64,000 bases of DNA, from NCBI GenBank assembly GCA_000697665.1, contig KL197770.1, forward strand, positions 5,712 to 69,711, read 5' to 3'. A program made the position numbers and the translations under genes. The first letter of the stretch is position 1; every line of letters starts with the position of its first letter. Below the pieces are notes generated by a model that saw nothing but the letters and a program-made list of their open reading frames with translations, searched no databases and was not told the origin of the DNA. This DNA is from Jaapia argillacea MUCL 33604 (lineage: Eukaryota; Basidiomycota; Agaricomycetes; Jaapiales; Jaapiaceae). This document shows, piece after piece, positions 23,892 to 37,174 of this stretch.

Positions 23892-24199
23892 AATTGAGCT
23901 TGTTTTCTGGTGCCTCCCGCGGAATGTTATGACTCAGTTATACCCTTGACTACCATTTGTTCGCTTTAATTGTATGGAGTATCAGTTCGAGCCTTCGAGG
24001 ACATAGTATGATGAATGTGGAGTTTATGAAAGAAGCCGCTGCCACTGCAAACAAGTGTCTCCTCGTCGCGTTTAAGATTTATGACTGTAACGATGCTTTA
24101 GGGTCCCATGGACGAGGCCGTCGATTAGTACTATACTTCTCGTTCCTGGCAAGTCTCAGTCAAACCAGGGGATAAACCGAGCAATTGAAAATCACTCGC

Positions 24200-24523
24200 T
24201 CGACCTGTCCTGCCGATATGATGTACTGAACGTCCTGGTCCAGTTATCTCCATCGTTTGGAAACGTGTATTGGGAGGAATGAAGAGTAGCTATCCCTGTC
24301 CGTCTGCCTATCCGTTCAACGTGGAGTCTGTGAACATTAACGAGGGTGTGCGCTCACCTACCGACTTGTCAATGTATCCCCATACGAATGGAACTTGGGC
24401 CGCCATCTGAAGGGCTCGGAATAGCATTTGAACGCATTTTCGTATGAGATACTTGGATTGATGCCTATGTTCTCGGGCGGCCGGTATTTGAGGCAGACTC
24501 CCTCGGCTTGGGCTTGTTGCAAT
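24200..24523 (-). pseudogene. SSR4 5' fragment beside AAA copy 3
   Basis: The fragment matches exon 1, intron 1 and part of exon 2 of SSR4 on the minus strand. The position of the SSR4 start codon reads ATT (24521-24523), so the initiation site is lost, and six bases are inserted before PENIG. It is divergent from AAA copy 3, like SSR4 from copy 2. Confidence 0.7.
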
Positions 24524-24953
24524 GTATGAGACAAGTAAAAGTGGTAAGAGCCCAAGCTGTGGGAAGATCGAGCAGCACAATTGCCCACGTGGTACCAGCA
24601 GAACGTCGGGATCCAAATATGGCAATGGGCGGGATTCTGGGTGCTCGACATGTCCATAAGTACCATGTCCCCGTGAAGCTATGTACTTCATGCTGTTCAT
24701 TTCCCTCAGGGTTAGTGACTTGGGATGATCGTGTCTTGCCTAACCGCTGCTGACTCGAACAACCTGCCTCACCCCTTCAAGGCTGGATAACTCATCATGA
24801 TTCTTCACGGTACTTCCCAATCGCCGGACACAGCTCAGCCACGTTTAACGAGCATTTAAGATCACGAGATGGGGGTGATTTGGCCATATTCCTACAATCG
24901 CATCTCTTCACCAAACCATATCCACTGCTCGAGACAATCCACCTACTCAACGA

Positions 24954-27900
24954 ATGTCACCCTTTGAGAACACATCCAACATCGGGGAGGACTTTCGGAC
25001 ATTGCGGAACCCCGATCCCACGCGTCCTGACTACTCGTCACCAGATCCACCTTACTCCCCCACTTCACCTTCGTTCCCGCGGACATTCTCCAGTGAGTAC
25101 TTTAGTCATAACATGCCATCTCTGTTGCTAACTCGTCCTGCCGCTCTTCCTGCTAGCTTGTGGCTCCACGTCAAAGCCCACATCCAAGCACTCTCGAGCG
25201 CCTCCTTTTGATGATGAAGACGGACCATCCACCAAGAAGGCCAAATTGGATGAAGTTGACGAGGAGGAGGATCCTCATGATATTCTGATGCTCGAGGTAT
25301 TCGCCCCCGCTGGTTCACAAGAGGCCAAAGTCGACGTTCCTATCGTCGAAAATAATGATAGGCATTACCTGATCAAAGAGGTTATCAGGTGATTATGCTC
25401 CCATTTCGCTCATAGACCCCCTTTGACAGCACTTGTAGGGACGAAGACAACAATTGGGTTCCCTATGACCCCTCCCTCTACGTCAAGCCTCCACCGGTGG
25501 TAGATGTCCATAATTATTTTACCGTTAATATCAGGCACGACGAACCCGGCGGTATGTATATCTTATCACTTTCCGACCTGGTTTTCCTCACTTTTCCTAG
25601 ATGCGGGATCCTTTTACCTCTCCGACTTCAGCCAGATCTTGATCGACGTCATGAGGTGAGCAGATACCTCCCTTTCTGTGTTATCACTACTGAAGTATCC
25701 TGACGTTTCGTCATAGGTCTCTTGTTGGCAACCGATTTTTCCGCAGCTCACCAGAATGTACCGTCGAAAGCCTCTTTCCTAATTTGAGGTCGTTCCACAA
25801 TGTACTTGCATCCGCTCAATCTGCGGTTTCCTTGTCTGAGATGAGCATGGATGAGAAGCGAGAAATTGCCCTCTCTCTCGGTGCAACCGAGGCGAAATCT
25901 CGTGCGTTGATGCACCTTTCTCAGGTTTGGACTTACTCATGAGCATCGTAATCAGCATGCTATACCGAAGAGCAAGTTTCTACTTATTTGAACAACGCCA
26001 TCACCCATTTGGAGGTGTTGTTGGGATATCTTGACGAACAATTCCAGTCAATGTGAGCTCCGAACATCCAAATTATCGCTGATTGGATTGACGTTCCCCT
26101 TCCAGTGCCGACCGACTCAAGCTTCTGAATTCATATGGTCAGATTGAGTACGACCAACTCATATACTACTTCCAGCCTCAAGAAAAATATTCCACCTCCG
26201 ACTGTGCTGGTCCTGTCAGTTATCCCTCATCCCTTATCTGGCCCATGCACATCTTGAACCCGGATGCCTAGATCGCTTTCATCTTAGATTCGAGGGAATA
26301 CGACACGTAAGCGTGCATCTGCCTTTATTCATGCAACTCGCTAGTTACTTGGGTTCGCAGCTGTGACAAGTGTTTCGTCATAGAAGGCACGACCTACATT
26401 TGGGACGGTGATGAATATACAAAATCTTCAATTACTCGACGAATCGATGCTTTTCCTGTCGGTTCTATCATGTACCAAGGTACTCTACGATCACTAACCT
26501 CGCTATATGTACAGGGATCTCTTGGGCTAGAATATTTATCGTGCAAGTTGCTCACTCCGGAATTGGAGGCAAAGTTTACTGGTCAGTAGGCTCTGAGATA
26601 CGCTTCCCAGAATCCCGTCACCTTGATGCTGTGTCCTAATAGAACGAGGACGGTTATATACCACCTTATCTGGTGTGCACTATAAGCAATGTAAGTCTCG
26701 CATCCAGCGTTGTGCGGACCATCTGACCTATTTTCCCAGATAACAAGGTCAGATTGAATGCTGATTGATCATGGCTTTTCATCATTGGATTATAGGAAAG
26801 AGTCATCGTTGATCGTCGTGCCTGGAATTCCGAGCAGGGTCACGACACAGATCCGTGGGGTTGTCGCCCAGACAGAAATGTATCTCTGGCTGATCCTAGT
26901 CGCTCTAGTGAGCAGGCGGTCCCAAAGATTGACGACAAGCTTCTATACCTCCTACCCCCAGATGTTTACGGGTTCAATCTGACTCGCAAGGCATGTTCTT
27001 TAACTCCTGAAATGTGACGTTTTGCTGAACATTTCATCTAGACTTGGACAAAATTTGCAGTGGAAAACCTTGAACCCGTTGTTTTTGACGAGAATGCTTG
27101 GGACCATCTCGTTATCGATGCGGACACCAAGGTATTTCTGAAATGTCTCCCTATTCTCGCCCCAACTAAGGCACTCTTTTCCAAGACATTGATCAAAGGA
27201 CTCGTTGAAGTGACTCGCAATGCTAATTCGTCGACGAAGATCATCACGGATGTCATCTCTGGAAAGGGAGGGGGCTTGGTACGTGAGGATGTCTGACACT
27301 TTGCCTCTTGGCTTACCATTGCTCGAACCTAAATAGATATCGGTCTTACATGGCCCCCCTGGCACTGGCAAGACTCTGACCGCTGAAGCAGTCGCTGAAC
27401 ACTTGAAACGCCCTTTATATATGGTTGGATCCTCTGAGCTCTCGACAAACCCTTCACATCTCGAGCGCAACTTAAAGAGTATTTTGAACGTGAGGATATG
27501 CTCTTCCTTTCCCAACGATTAGTCTTCTCATTAACTCACTGGTCACTAGTTGGCGACCGCGTGGGATGCAGTCCTTCTCATTGATGAAGCCGATGTGAGC
27601 TCATTGCTCGAAACAACTGCATCAACAATATCTTACTCTTTACTAGGTTTTCTTGGAAAGAAGGAGTCTTCACGAGGCAAGTGCCTCGTATGATTTAAAT
27701 CTCCGTTCTGCTAACTTTGTCACAGCTCGAACGCAACGCCTTAGTATCTGTGGCACTCCGAGTTCTGGAATACCATCGCGGTGTTCTCTTTTTGACGACG
27801 AACAGGATCGGTAGCTTCGATGAAGCTTTCATGTCACGTTTCTCCATTGGTAGGGTGTCTGCATCGGCGTCGTTTGAATAAGACTTTATTGACGTTGGCG

Positions 27901-28350
27901 TTGACTCAGGCATTAAATACCCAGAGCTCGACCACACGGCTCGTCGGATCATTTGGCGCAAGTTCTTCGAACTGGCGGGTATACACGTTGAAGTTACGAG
28001 TGATAGACACGTCGGTGCTAATACTGGTGGGGAGGCTTCGTCAGACCTCCGAATAATCTCGGCCGAGGATCTCGAATATCTATCTGCCAAGACGTTCAAC
28101 GGTCAGATATGTTTAGCAGGGTTCAAAAAGTTTGTTTTTAACACAGTAACTTTACAGGGCGTACTATCAAAAACTTGGTCCGAACCTCGCAAGCCTTGGC
28201 TCTTTCGCAGTGAGTCTCCACCAGGAATATGTATCATATTCTAGACTGAAACGTTTGTGTAGGAACCAACCGATGTCGATTGAACACGTCAAGATCGTTG
28301 TGCGTGCTTCTGAAAAGTTCCTCGATGAGTTTGGGAGCCCTTCGAAATAG
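24954..28350 (+). CDS. AAA ATPase array copy 3
   Basis: This full-length member has the leader MSPFENTSNIGEDF and then one clear YSPTSPS heptad in a Pro-rich stretch. A basic-acidic hinge (PPFDDEDGPSTKKAKLDEV) lies before LIKEVIR; its KKAK patch could act as a nuclear signal. The DUF7025-like region and AAA core follow the family order, with Walker A GPPGTGKT, Walker B VLLIDEAD and FDEAFMSRF. It has the conserved GC-AG intron (gcaagt) and the 54-base intron before TLIKGLVEV. The stop is at 28348-28350. Sequence between this stop and 28560 repeats the 3' flank of the other copies, followed by the next SSR4 fragment. Confidence 0.82.
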
Positions 28351-28569
28351 AATTGAATCTGTGTTCCGTTGCTTCAGCGAAATGGAATGCTACGACCCAG
28401 ATATACCGTAGATTACCAATTTGTTCGCTTTAATTGTATGGAGTCTCAGGCTCGTCGCGGTTGGTATCTACGACTGTGACGATGCTTTAGGGACGAACCC
28501 GACGATTACTTCTCGTTCCTAGTAAGGTTCGGTCAGACCATGGGAGAAAGCTGAGCAATTGAAAAACAC

Positions 28570-28862
28570 TCGATCGGCCTGGTCCTGCAGGTATGATGTA
28601 CCGGGCGTCCCGGTCCAATTCCCTCACTCCATCGTTCGGGAATGTGTATTGGAGGGGAACAAAGTGGAGGGATCCTGACGCGTCTGTCCATTCGTTCAAA
28701 CCGCAGTGTTGGACCTGGAATAAGAGTTGTGCCCTCACCTACCGGCTTGTCAATGTATCGCTGCCATTTGGAGTGCTCGGAGTAGCATCTGAACATCATT
28801 TTCGCATGAGATGCTTGGATGGATATGTTCTCGGGATATTCGAGGTAGATTGTATGGGCAAG
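28570..28862 (-). pseudogene. SSR4 5' fragment beside AAA copy 4
   Basis: This is a decayed minus-strand match to SSR4 exons 1 and 2. The segment VQMLLRALQMAA and the exon-2 match to YTFPNDGVREL are recognisable. The first residues (MQQAQAEG) are gone, and a deletion removes QVPFVWGY. It has the same divergent position as the other fragments. Confidence 0.65.
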
Positions 28863-29370
28863 TAATAACGATAAGAATTCCAACGACAGCCAAGCAGCGA
28901 GATTGCACAAGTTCAAGGTCAGCACTAGAACGTCGGCATCTAAATATGGCAATGGGCATTCTTGGGCTAGTCTCGTCACCAGAATCTTTGGTTGAAGAAC
29001 GAGACAGAATAGAAACCACTCATTTCGCTTTGCACACCTTTTTCTTAATCTCAGTTTTGTCCGCCTTCCGCCCTCGAAATTCACATCGAGTACCCCCTCG
29101 AGTGCCTCATAGAGACTGGACACGAGTCTATTCTTGGGCGCTCGGCACACTTGTCTTCGCGATGGTATGCTATACTTATCGGCCTCATGCTGTTCATTCC
29201 CCCCGTTGACTCGAACAACCTTTTCTACGGTACCGCTCCGACTCCGGCACAGCTTACCCAAACGACCATTTTAGTAAGCCTACGAGATGGGGTGGTTTGG
29301 CTCATGGTCCCGCAACTGAATCTCTTCACGAAACCATTTCCACTACTCGAAACAATCAACTAACTCAAAA

Positions 29371-32300
29371 ATGTCATTCGCATCAGTGCCCTTCGAGAAC
29401 GCATCCAATATTGGGGAAGACTACGCCAGTTTGACCCACTCTCGAGGATTGGGGAACCCCGACCCCACGCATCCTGACTACTCGCTAGCGAGTGCACGTT
29501 ATCCCCCCAGTCCGCATCCGTTTTCACAGATATCGTCGCTCGGATACTATCCCCAGTCGCCTGTATTTCGCCCGACATTACCGCCGCGTTCTGGTACGCC
29601 AGGTCCGTTGTTTATGCCAGACTCCCCAACCTGTCAGTGTTCATTCTGCGTACCATGCATTCTGACTCACCTATTCTCTATCTAGACTCTCCCAGTAAGT
29701 ACTGTGGGAAAAAGTTCAATTCGAGTCTCCGTTGCTAACTCGTCCTGCCGTCCTTCCTCCCAGCCGATAAGGATCCTCTAAATCTTCTGAAGCTGGGGGT
29801 CCTCGCTCCGGATGTCACGGAGACGAATTCTTATGGGTCGACGACAACCGCCGTTGCTGATAGTGTCGAGGTCAAAGTCGACGTTTCCGTCGTCGAAAAT
29901 AATGATCGGCATTACCTGATCAACGAGGTTATCAGGCGATTATGCTCCCATTCGCTCATAGACCTCCTTTGACAGGACTTGTAGGAACAAAAACTATGAT
30001 TGGGCTCCCTATGACCCCTCCCTCTACGTTAAACCTCCACCTGTGGCAGATGTACACAATTATTTTACCGTTAATATCAGGCACTTTAAACCCGGCGGTA
30101 TGTATATCTTGTCACAGCCCTGCATGTTTTTCCTCACTTTCCCTAGACGTAGGATCGTTTTACCTCTCTCACTTCAGCAAGGTCTTGATCCACGTCATGA
30201 GGTGAGCAGATCCCTCACTTTCCGTCTTATCGCCACTTAGGTATCCTGACCTACTGTCATAGGTCTCTTGTTGGCAACCAATTTTTCCACAGCTCACCAG
30301 AATGTACCGTTGAAAGCCTCTTTCCTAATCTGAGATCCTTCCACAACGGACTTGTGTCCGCTCAATCTGCGGTTTCTTCATCGAGCATGGATGAGAAGCG
30401 AGAAATCGCCCACTCGCTCGGTGCAACCGAAGCGAAATCTCGTGCGTTCATACATCTTTCTCGGGTTCAGTCTTACTCATGAGTATCGTACTCAGTGCAC
30501 TACACCGAGGAGCAAGTTTCTACTTATTTGAACAACGTGATCACCCACTTGGAAGTGTTGTTGGGATATATTGACGAACAGTTCCAGTCTATGTGAGCTC
30601 GCAATCCTCACATTATCGCTCATTGGATTGATGTTCCCCCTCCGGTGCCGACCGACTCAAGCTTCTGAATTCATATGGTCAGATCGAGTACGACCAACTC
30701 ATTTACTACTTCCAGCCTCTAGAAAAATGCTCCACCTTCGAGTGTGATGGCCCTGTTAGTTATCCCTTATCTCACCCGTGGATATCTTGAACCCAAATGC
30801 CTAGATCGCTTTCATTTTGGATTGGAGGCACTACGACACGTAAGTGTGCAGCCGCCTCTGTCGTGCAGCTCGCTAGTCACCTGCGTTCGCAGCCGTGATA
30901 AGTGTTTCGTCATAGAAGGCACGACCTACGTTTGGGATGGTGATGAATATACAAAATCTTCAATTACTCGACAAATCCGCAGTTTTCCTGTTGGTTATAT
31001 CATATAACACGATCCTCTGCGATCACTAACTTTGCTATATTTACAGGGATCTCTTGGGCTGGAATATTTATCGTGCAAGGTGCTCACACCAGAATTGGAG
31101 GCAAAGTTGACTGGTTTGTAGGCTCTAAGCTACGCTTCGCATGAATCCCATGACCCTCATTCCATCTTCCTAATAGAACGAGGACAATTATATACCACAT
31201 TATCTGGCGTGCACTATAAGCAATGTGAGTCTCGCATCCCACGCCGTGCGAACCATCTTACCTATTTTCCTAGATAACAAGGTCAGGTTGAATGCTAATT
31301 GATCATGAATTTTCATCATCGGGTTATAGGAAAGAGTCATCGTTGATCGTTGTGCCTGGAATTCCGAGCAGACTTATAACGCAGAACCGTGGATTTGTCA
31401 CCCGAACGGAAATGTGTCTCTGACTGATCCTAGTCGCTCTAACAACAAGGCGGTCCCGAAGATTGACGAAAAGCTTTTATACCTTCTACCCCCAGAGGTT
31501 TACGGCTTCAATCTGACACGCAAGGCGCGTTCTTTGTTTCCATGAACGTGCCATTTTGCTGAGTGTTTCATCTAGACTTGGACAAAATTTGCCGTGGAAG
31601 ACCTTGAACCTGTTATTTTCGACGAGAATGCATGGGACCATCTCGTTATCGATGCGGACATCAAGGTAGTTCTGGAATGTCTCCCTATCCTCACCCCAAC
31701 TAAGGGCCTCTTTTCCAAGACATTGATCAAAGGGCTTGTTGAAGTGACTTGCAATGCCAATTCGTCGACGAAGATCATCACGGATGTCCTCTCTGGAAAA
31801 GGAGGAGGCCTGGTATGTGCGCACGTCTAATCCCTTGTCTATTGGCTTAACATTGTTCGAAACCGAGTAGATATCAGTCTTACACGGTCCCCCTGGCACT
31901 GGAAAGACTCTGACGGCTGAAGCAGTCGCCGAACACTTGAAACGCCCTTTGTATATGGTTGGATCCTTTGAGCTCTCAACAAACCCTTCATATCTTGAGC
32001 GCAACTTGAAGCGCGTTTTGAACGTGAGGATATGCTCCTCCTATTCCCCACTGCACGATTAGTCTTCTTATTGACTCACTCTTCGCTAGTTGGCGACCGC
32101 GTGGGATGCAGTCCTTCTCATTGATGAAGCCGATGTGAGCTCATTCCTCCCAACGTCGACATCGACAATATCTTACTCTTTACTAGGTTTTCTTGGAAAG
32201 AAGGAGTCTTCATGAGGCAAGTACTTCACACGGGTTGAACCTCCGTTCCGCTAACTCCATCGCAGCTCGAGCGCAACGCCTTGGTGTCCGTGGCCCTACG

Positions 32301-32894
32301 AGTTCTGGAGTACCATCGCGGCGTTCTCTTTTTGACGACGAACAGGATCGGCAGCTTCGATGAAGCTTTCATGTCACGTTTCTCCATTGGTGGGTCTCTG
32401 CATCCGCGTCGTTTGAATGAGACATTATGGACGTTGACGCTGGTTCAGGCATTAAATACCCAGAGCTCGACCACACGGCTCGTCGGATCATTTGGCGCAA
32501 GTTCTTTGAATTGGCTGGTGTACGTGTTGAAGAGCCGAGCGATAGACTCACCATTGTCAATACCTGGGGCGGAGAGGCTTCGCCAGAACCGCAAACAATC
32601 TCGGCCGAAGATCTCGAATTCCTATCTGCCAAGACTTTTAACGGTCAGACATTTTCGACAGAACCCTAAGTGTTTTTGTTAAACCAACGTAACTTTACAG
32701 GGCGCACTATCAAAAATCTAGTCCGAACTTCCCAAGCCTTAGCTCTTTCGCAGTGAGTCTCCGTCAGAATAAGCATCGCATTCAATGGCTGAAACGTTTT
32801 GCCTAGAAACCAACCGATATCGTTTGAACATGTCAAGATCGTTTTGCGTGCTTCTGAAAAGTTCCTCGATGAATTTGGGAACCCTTCGAAGTAG
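29371..32894 (+). CDS. AAA ATPase array copy 4
   Basis: This full-length member has the longest leader (MSFASVPFENASNIGEDYAS..., about 90 residues). It is Pro/Ser/Tyr-rich, but its heptads have decayed to forms such as YYPQSPV. The rest follows the family: LINEVIR block, DUF7025-like region, GPPGTGKT, VLLIDEAD, FDEAFMSRF, lid and EKFLDEFG. Two splice sites differ from the sister genes. The donor after the LINEVIR exon reads gcgatt instead of gtgatt. The usual acceptor near 31441 is lost, but a nearby 'cctag' (31432) would add a few residues in frame. It is therefore probably still able to code, though splicing may be weaker. The TAG is at 32892-32894. Confidence 0.75.
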
Positions 32895-33179
32895 AATGGA
32901 GCTTGCTTTCTGGTGCCTCAGCGGATTGTCATATACCCTAGACTGCCATTAATTGTTCGCGTTGTACGGTGTACTGTATCAGTTCGAGCCTTCGACGAAA
33001 TAGTATGACGAATGTCAATTTTACGAAGGAAGCCATTGCCGTAAATAAGAGTCACCTTGTCGCTTTCAACGTTTATGACTGTGGTGATGAGTTGGTACCT
33101 CAGTTCAGGGATCAAGCCGTCGGTTGCTTCTCATTCCTGGTAAGGGCCGGTCAGACTAGGGGAGAAAACCGAGCAATTG

Positions 33180-33375
33180 AAAAACACTTCCTTGGCCTAG
33201 TTCCTGCAGGTATTATGTACCGAACGTGGTGGTCTAACACCTCACTCGAATGACTCCATCATTCGGCAACATGCGTGGGGATGAATTAGAGAGATTGGAT
33301 GCCCATGTTCTCGGGATATTGGAGGCAGACGCGCGGACCCTCAGCTTGAGCTTGAGTTCGCTGCATTGTGTCGAG
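33180..33375 (-). pseudogene. SSR4 5' fragment beside AAA copy 5
   Basis: This is the shortest SSR4 remnant. The exon-1 start region (equivalent of QQAQAEGV and PENIG) and a piece of exon 2 are recognisable on the minus strand, with most of exon 1 and intron 1 deleted. It sits divergent to AAA copy 5. Confidence 0.55.
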
Positions 33376-33762
33376 TGAAGCCACAGAAAGTTATGTCAAG
33401 CACAAGTCGGATTCGGGGGCGGGTGTGAATTGTTCAGAACGTCGGGAATCCAAATTTGGAAATGGGCGGGATTCTTGGGCGCTCAATAACACGATGCACA
33501 TTTCCCTCGATGACCACCCACGCAAGTCATTTCTTTCAATTGCTATGATCGTATCCTGTCTGGTCGCCGCTGACTCGAATCCCCTTCCCCTGCTTCTGTA
33601 CACCTCATTCTTTGCGTGTGGTACCTCGCAATACCCGGACACGTTTCCACAGGCTAACGAGTATTTAAGTCGATGGGATGGGGGTGATTTGACCAGAATC
33701 CTGCCATCGCAGCTCTTGACCACATCGCCCCCGCTACTCGAGATTAACTACCTACGCAGAAA

Positions 33763-36700
33763 ATGTCATCCGAATCGGCCCCTGCAGTCGAGGCGTCTGC
33801 TCAGAGTATCACTGAGACGACGCCCCCTGAATCGACGGCACCCATCGCTACTGATGACCAACAAGAGGTCAAGGCCGACGCTCCCGTCGTAGAAAATGAC
33901 GGTCGGCACTACCTGATCAAAGAGGTTATCAGGTAAGTATGGTCACATCGTTTTCATCCATCTCCGTTGACCAAGCTCGTAGGGACGAAAACCGTGAATG
34001 GGTTCCCTATGACCCTTCTCTCCACGTCAAGCCCCCACCGGTCGAAGATTTACACAATTATTTCACCGTCAATATTAGGCATAAAGTTGTCGGAGGTATG
34101 AAATCTTTCTCACGTTCCTGCCTGGCTTCCCTCACATATCCTAGACGTGGGATCCCTCGTCCTTTCTGACTTCAGCACAACCTTGATACATGTCATGAGG
34201 TCAGCAGATCACTCGGTTCCTGTATCATCGTTCCCTATTCTGACTTTCCGTAAAGGTCTATCGTCGGCAACCAATTCTTCAACAGCTCCCCGGAATGTAC
34301 AGTCAAAAGCCTCTTTCCTGATATGAGGTCCCTCCACAAACGACTCGAGTCCGCTCAGTCTGCGGTGTCCTCTGAGATGAGTATGGAGGATAAGCGAGAA
34401 GTCGCTCACTCTCTTGGAGCAACAGAAGCAAAATCTCGTGCGTTGGACCATGTTTCTTGAACTCCGGCCGTCCTTATAATTACTTCACTCAGTGCGCTAC
34501 ACCGAGGAACAGGTTTATACCTATTTGAAGGACGCCATCACCCATTTCGAAGTATTGTTGGGATATCTCGACGAGCAATTCAAGTCCATGTGAGTTTATT
34601 GGTCACTCATTACCCCTCAGTTGATGACCTTTTTTTCCTCTAGTGGTGATCGGCTCGAGCTTTTGAATTCATATGGTCAGATCGAGTACGACCAGCTCAT
34701 ATACTACTTCCAGCCTCAAGAAAAATACTCAACCTCCGAGGTTCACGGGGACGTAAGTCGTCCCTTACTTCGCCCCTGGCCTTCCCTTACGTCGAATTCC
34801 TAGATTGCTTTCGTCCTAGATTCGAGGCTCTATGATGGGTAAGCGCACCCCACCCTCGATCATATTAGTAGGTATTTACCCACATTTGCAGCTACAGCGA
34901 CAGTTTCTGCTTACAAGGGACGGCCTACGTTTGGAATGGTTATAATTATGTCGGATCTTCAGTTTCTCGGGCAATCCGATCGTTTCAGGTCCATCCTACC
35001 ATATACCATAATCTTCTATCATCACTAAATTTTGCCATCTTCACAGGGGTCTATTGAGCTAGCATCCCTGTCGTGCAAGGTGCTCACGCCAGAATTGGAG
35101 GCAAAGTTGACTGGTCAGTAGGCTCTGAGACCCGCTTCGGGGAATTTTCCCCGTCATTCTCATTCAACTCCTCACAGAAAGAGGGCGATTGTATACCACC
35201 TTATCTGGCGTGCACTACAAGCAATGTAAGCCCAACATCATTTATTATGTGGATCATCTCCCTCTGACCGAATATTCCAGATAACAAGGTCAGTCCGAGT
35301 GCTTCGGGTCGTGGATCTTCGCCTCATTGGATCACAGGAACGAGTCGTTGTCGATCGTCGCGCCTACAATTCCAAGCAGGGCTACGACGCAGAGCCGTGA
35401 GTCGCTCGCCCGAACCGAAATGTTTCTCTGCCTCATCTTCGCCAATGTAGTGACGAAGTGATCCCAAAGATCGATGAAAAGCTCTTGTACCTCCTACCCC
35501 CAGAAGTTTACGGTTTTAATCTGACACGCAAGGCGAGTTTCACCTCCTCAGAATGTGATGCTTTACTGAACGTTTCGTCTAGACTTGGGCAAGCTTTTCA
35601 GCAGAAGCACTTGAGCCCGTTGTCTTTGACGAAAATGCTTGGGACCACCTCGTTATGGACGCTGACATCAAGGTATGTTTGGAACTTCCGGTCCTCCCAA
35701 TCCCAGCTGAATTCACCTTCATGGAGATCTTGATCAGAGGACTCGTTGAAGTGACTCGCAATGCCAATTCGTCGACGAAGATTATCACAGATGTCATCTC
35801 TGGAAAAGGTGGAGGCTTGGTACGTGAGGATGTCTGATCCCTCATCTCTTGGCTTACCGTTGCTCGAACCCGGGCAGATATCGGTCTTGCACGGCCCTCC
35901 CGGCACTGGCAAGACCCTGACAGCCGAAGCAGTCGCTGAGCATTTGAAACGACCTTTGTATATGGTTGGATCCTCCGAACTCTCGACCACCCCTTCATAT
36001 CTCGAGACTAATTTGAGGAGTATCCTAAACGTGAGGATCTAACCTTCATCTCGCTCGAGATTCACCTTCTGATTAACCCCCTTTTCACTAGTTGGCCACC
36101 GCTTGGGATGCGGTCCTTCTCATTGACGAAGCCGATGTAAGCCGATCCCTTGAAACCTCTCCAAAAGATATCTCACCCTGTAATAGGTTTTCTTGGAACG
36201 CAGGAGTCTTCACGAGGCGAGTTCTAGCCACAGGTTGAATCTACGGTCCGCTGACTCCATCACAGCTCGAGCGCAATGCATTGGTGTCTGTGGCCCTGCG
36301 GGTTCTGGAGTATCATCGCGGTGTTCTCTTCTTGACGACGAACAGGATCAATAGCTTCGATGAAGCTTTCATGTCACGTTTCTCCATTGGTGGGTTTCTC
36401 CATCCGCGCCGTTTCGATACAAAATTATTGACGTTGAGGGCGGCTCAGGTATCAAATATCCGGACCTCGACTACCCGGCTCGTCGTATCATTTGGCGCAA
36501 ATTCTTCGACTTGGCGGGTATGCGTATTGAAGGGGCGACCGATGGACTTCTCGTGGCCAACACTGGTGGAGGAGAGGCATCCCCAGGGCCAGAGTTTCGA
36601 ATGATCTCAGCTGAAGATCTCGAATTCCTATCTGCCAAAGCTTTCAATGGTAAGGTATACTGGACAGATTTCGAAACATTCCTCTTGACGATGTATCTTC

Positions 36701-36897
36701 GCAGGGCGCACGATTAAAAACCTGGTCAGGACTTCCCAAGCTTTGGCCCTTTCGCAGTGAGTCTCCGTCAGGAATATGCATCGTATTGTGGACTGAAATG
36801 TCTGCGTAGAAAACAACCGATGTCGATTGAACATGTCAAGATTGTTGTGCGTGCTTCTGAAAAGTTCCTCGATGAGTTTGGGAATCCTTCGAAGTAG
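33763..36897 (+). CDS. AAA ATPase array copy 5 (acidic leader type)
   Basis: This is the best-preserved example of the family, about 667 residues. Residues 1-47 form an acidic, Ala/Thr-rich leader (MSSESAPAVEASAQSITE). They are followed by a conserved N-terminal domain (58-210), a DUF7025-like domain (about 210-330; SYGQIEYDQLIYYF, YVWNGYNYV, CKVLTPELEA) and the linker PPEVYGFNLTRKTW. The AAA core (about 380-560) has GPPGTGKT near 443, VLLIDEAD near 498, LFLTTNR and FDEAFMSRF. The lid runs to 667. An unspliced reading suggests a different N-C join before ILIRGLVEV, but the 54-base intron there restores the family pattern. The GC donor (gcgagt) follows SLHE. Proteins of this architecture are cytosolic or nuclear AAA+ ATPases of unknown substrate; no membrane segment or signal peptide is visible. 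Confidence 0.85.
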
Positions 36898-37174
36898 AAT
36901 TGAGCTTGCGTTCCGATGCCTCAGCGGTGATATGACTCAGTTGTACCCTAGACTACCATTTGTTTGCTTTGTGCGGTGTCAGTTCGACTAAATAGTATGA
37001 CGAATGTCGATTTTACGAAGAAAGTCGCTGCCGTAAATAAGCATCACCTCGTCGCTTTCAACGTTTATGACTCTGACGATGTTTTGTGCCTCAGTTGAGG
37101 GATGAAGCCGTCGATTGCTCCTCGTTCCTGGTAAGGGTCAGTCAGACCAGGGGAGAAAACAGAGCGATTGAAAC

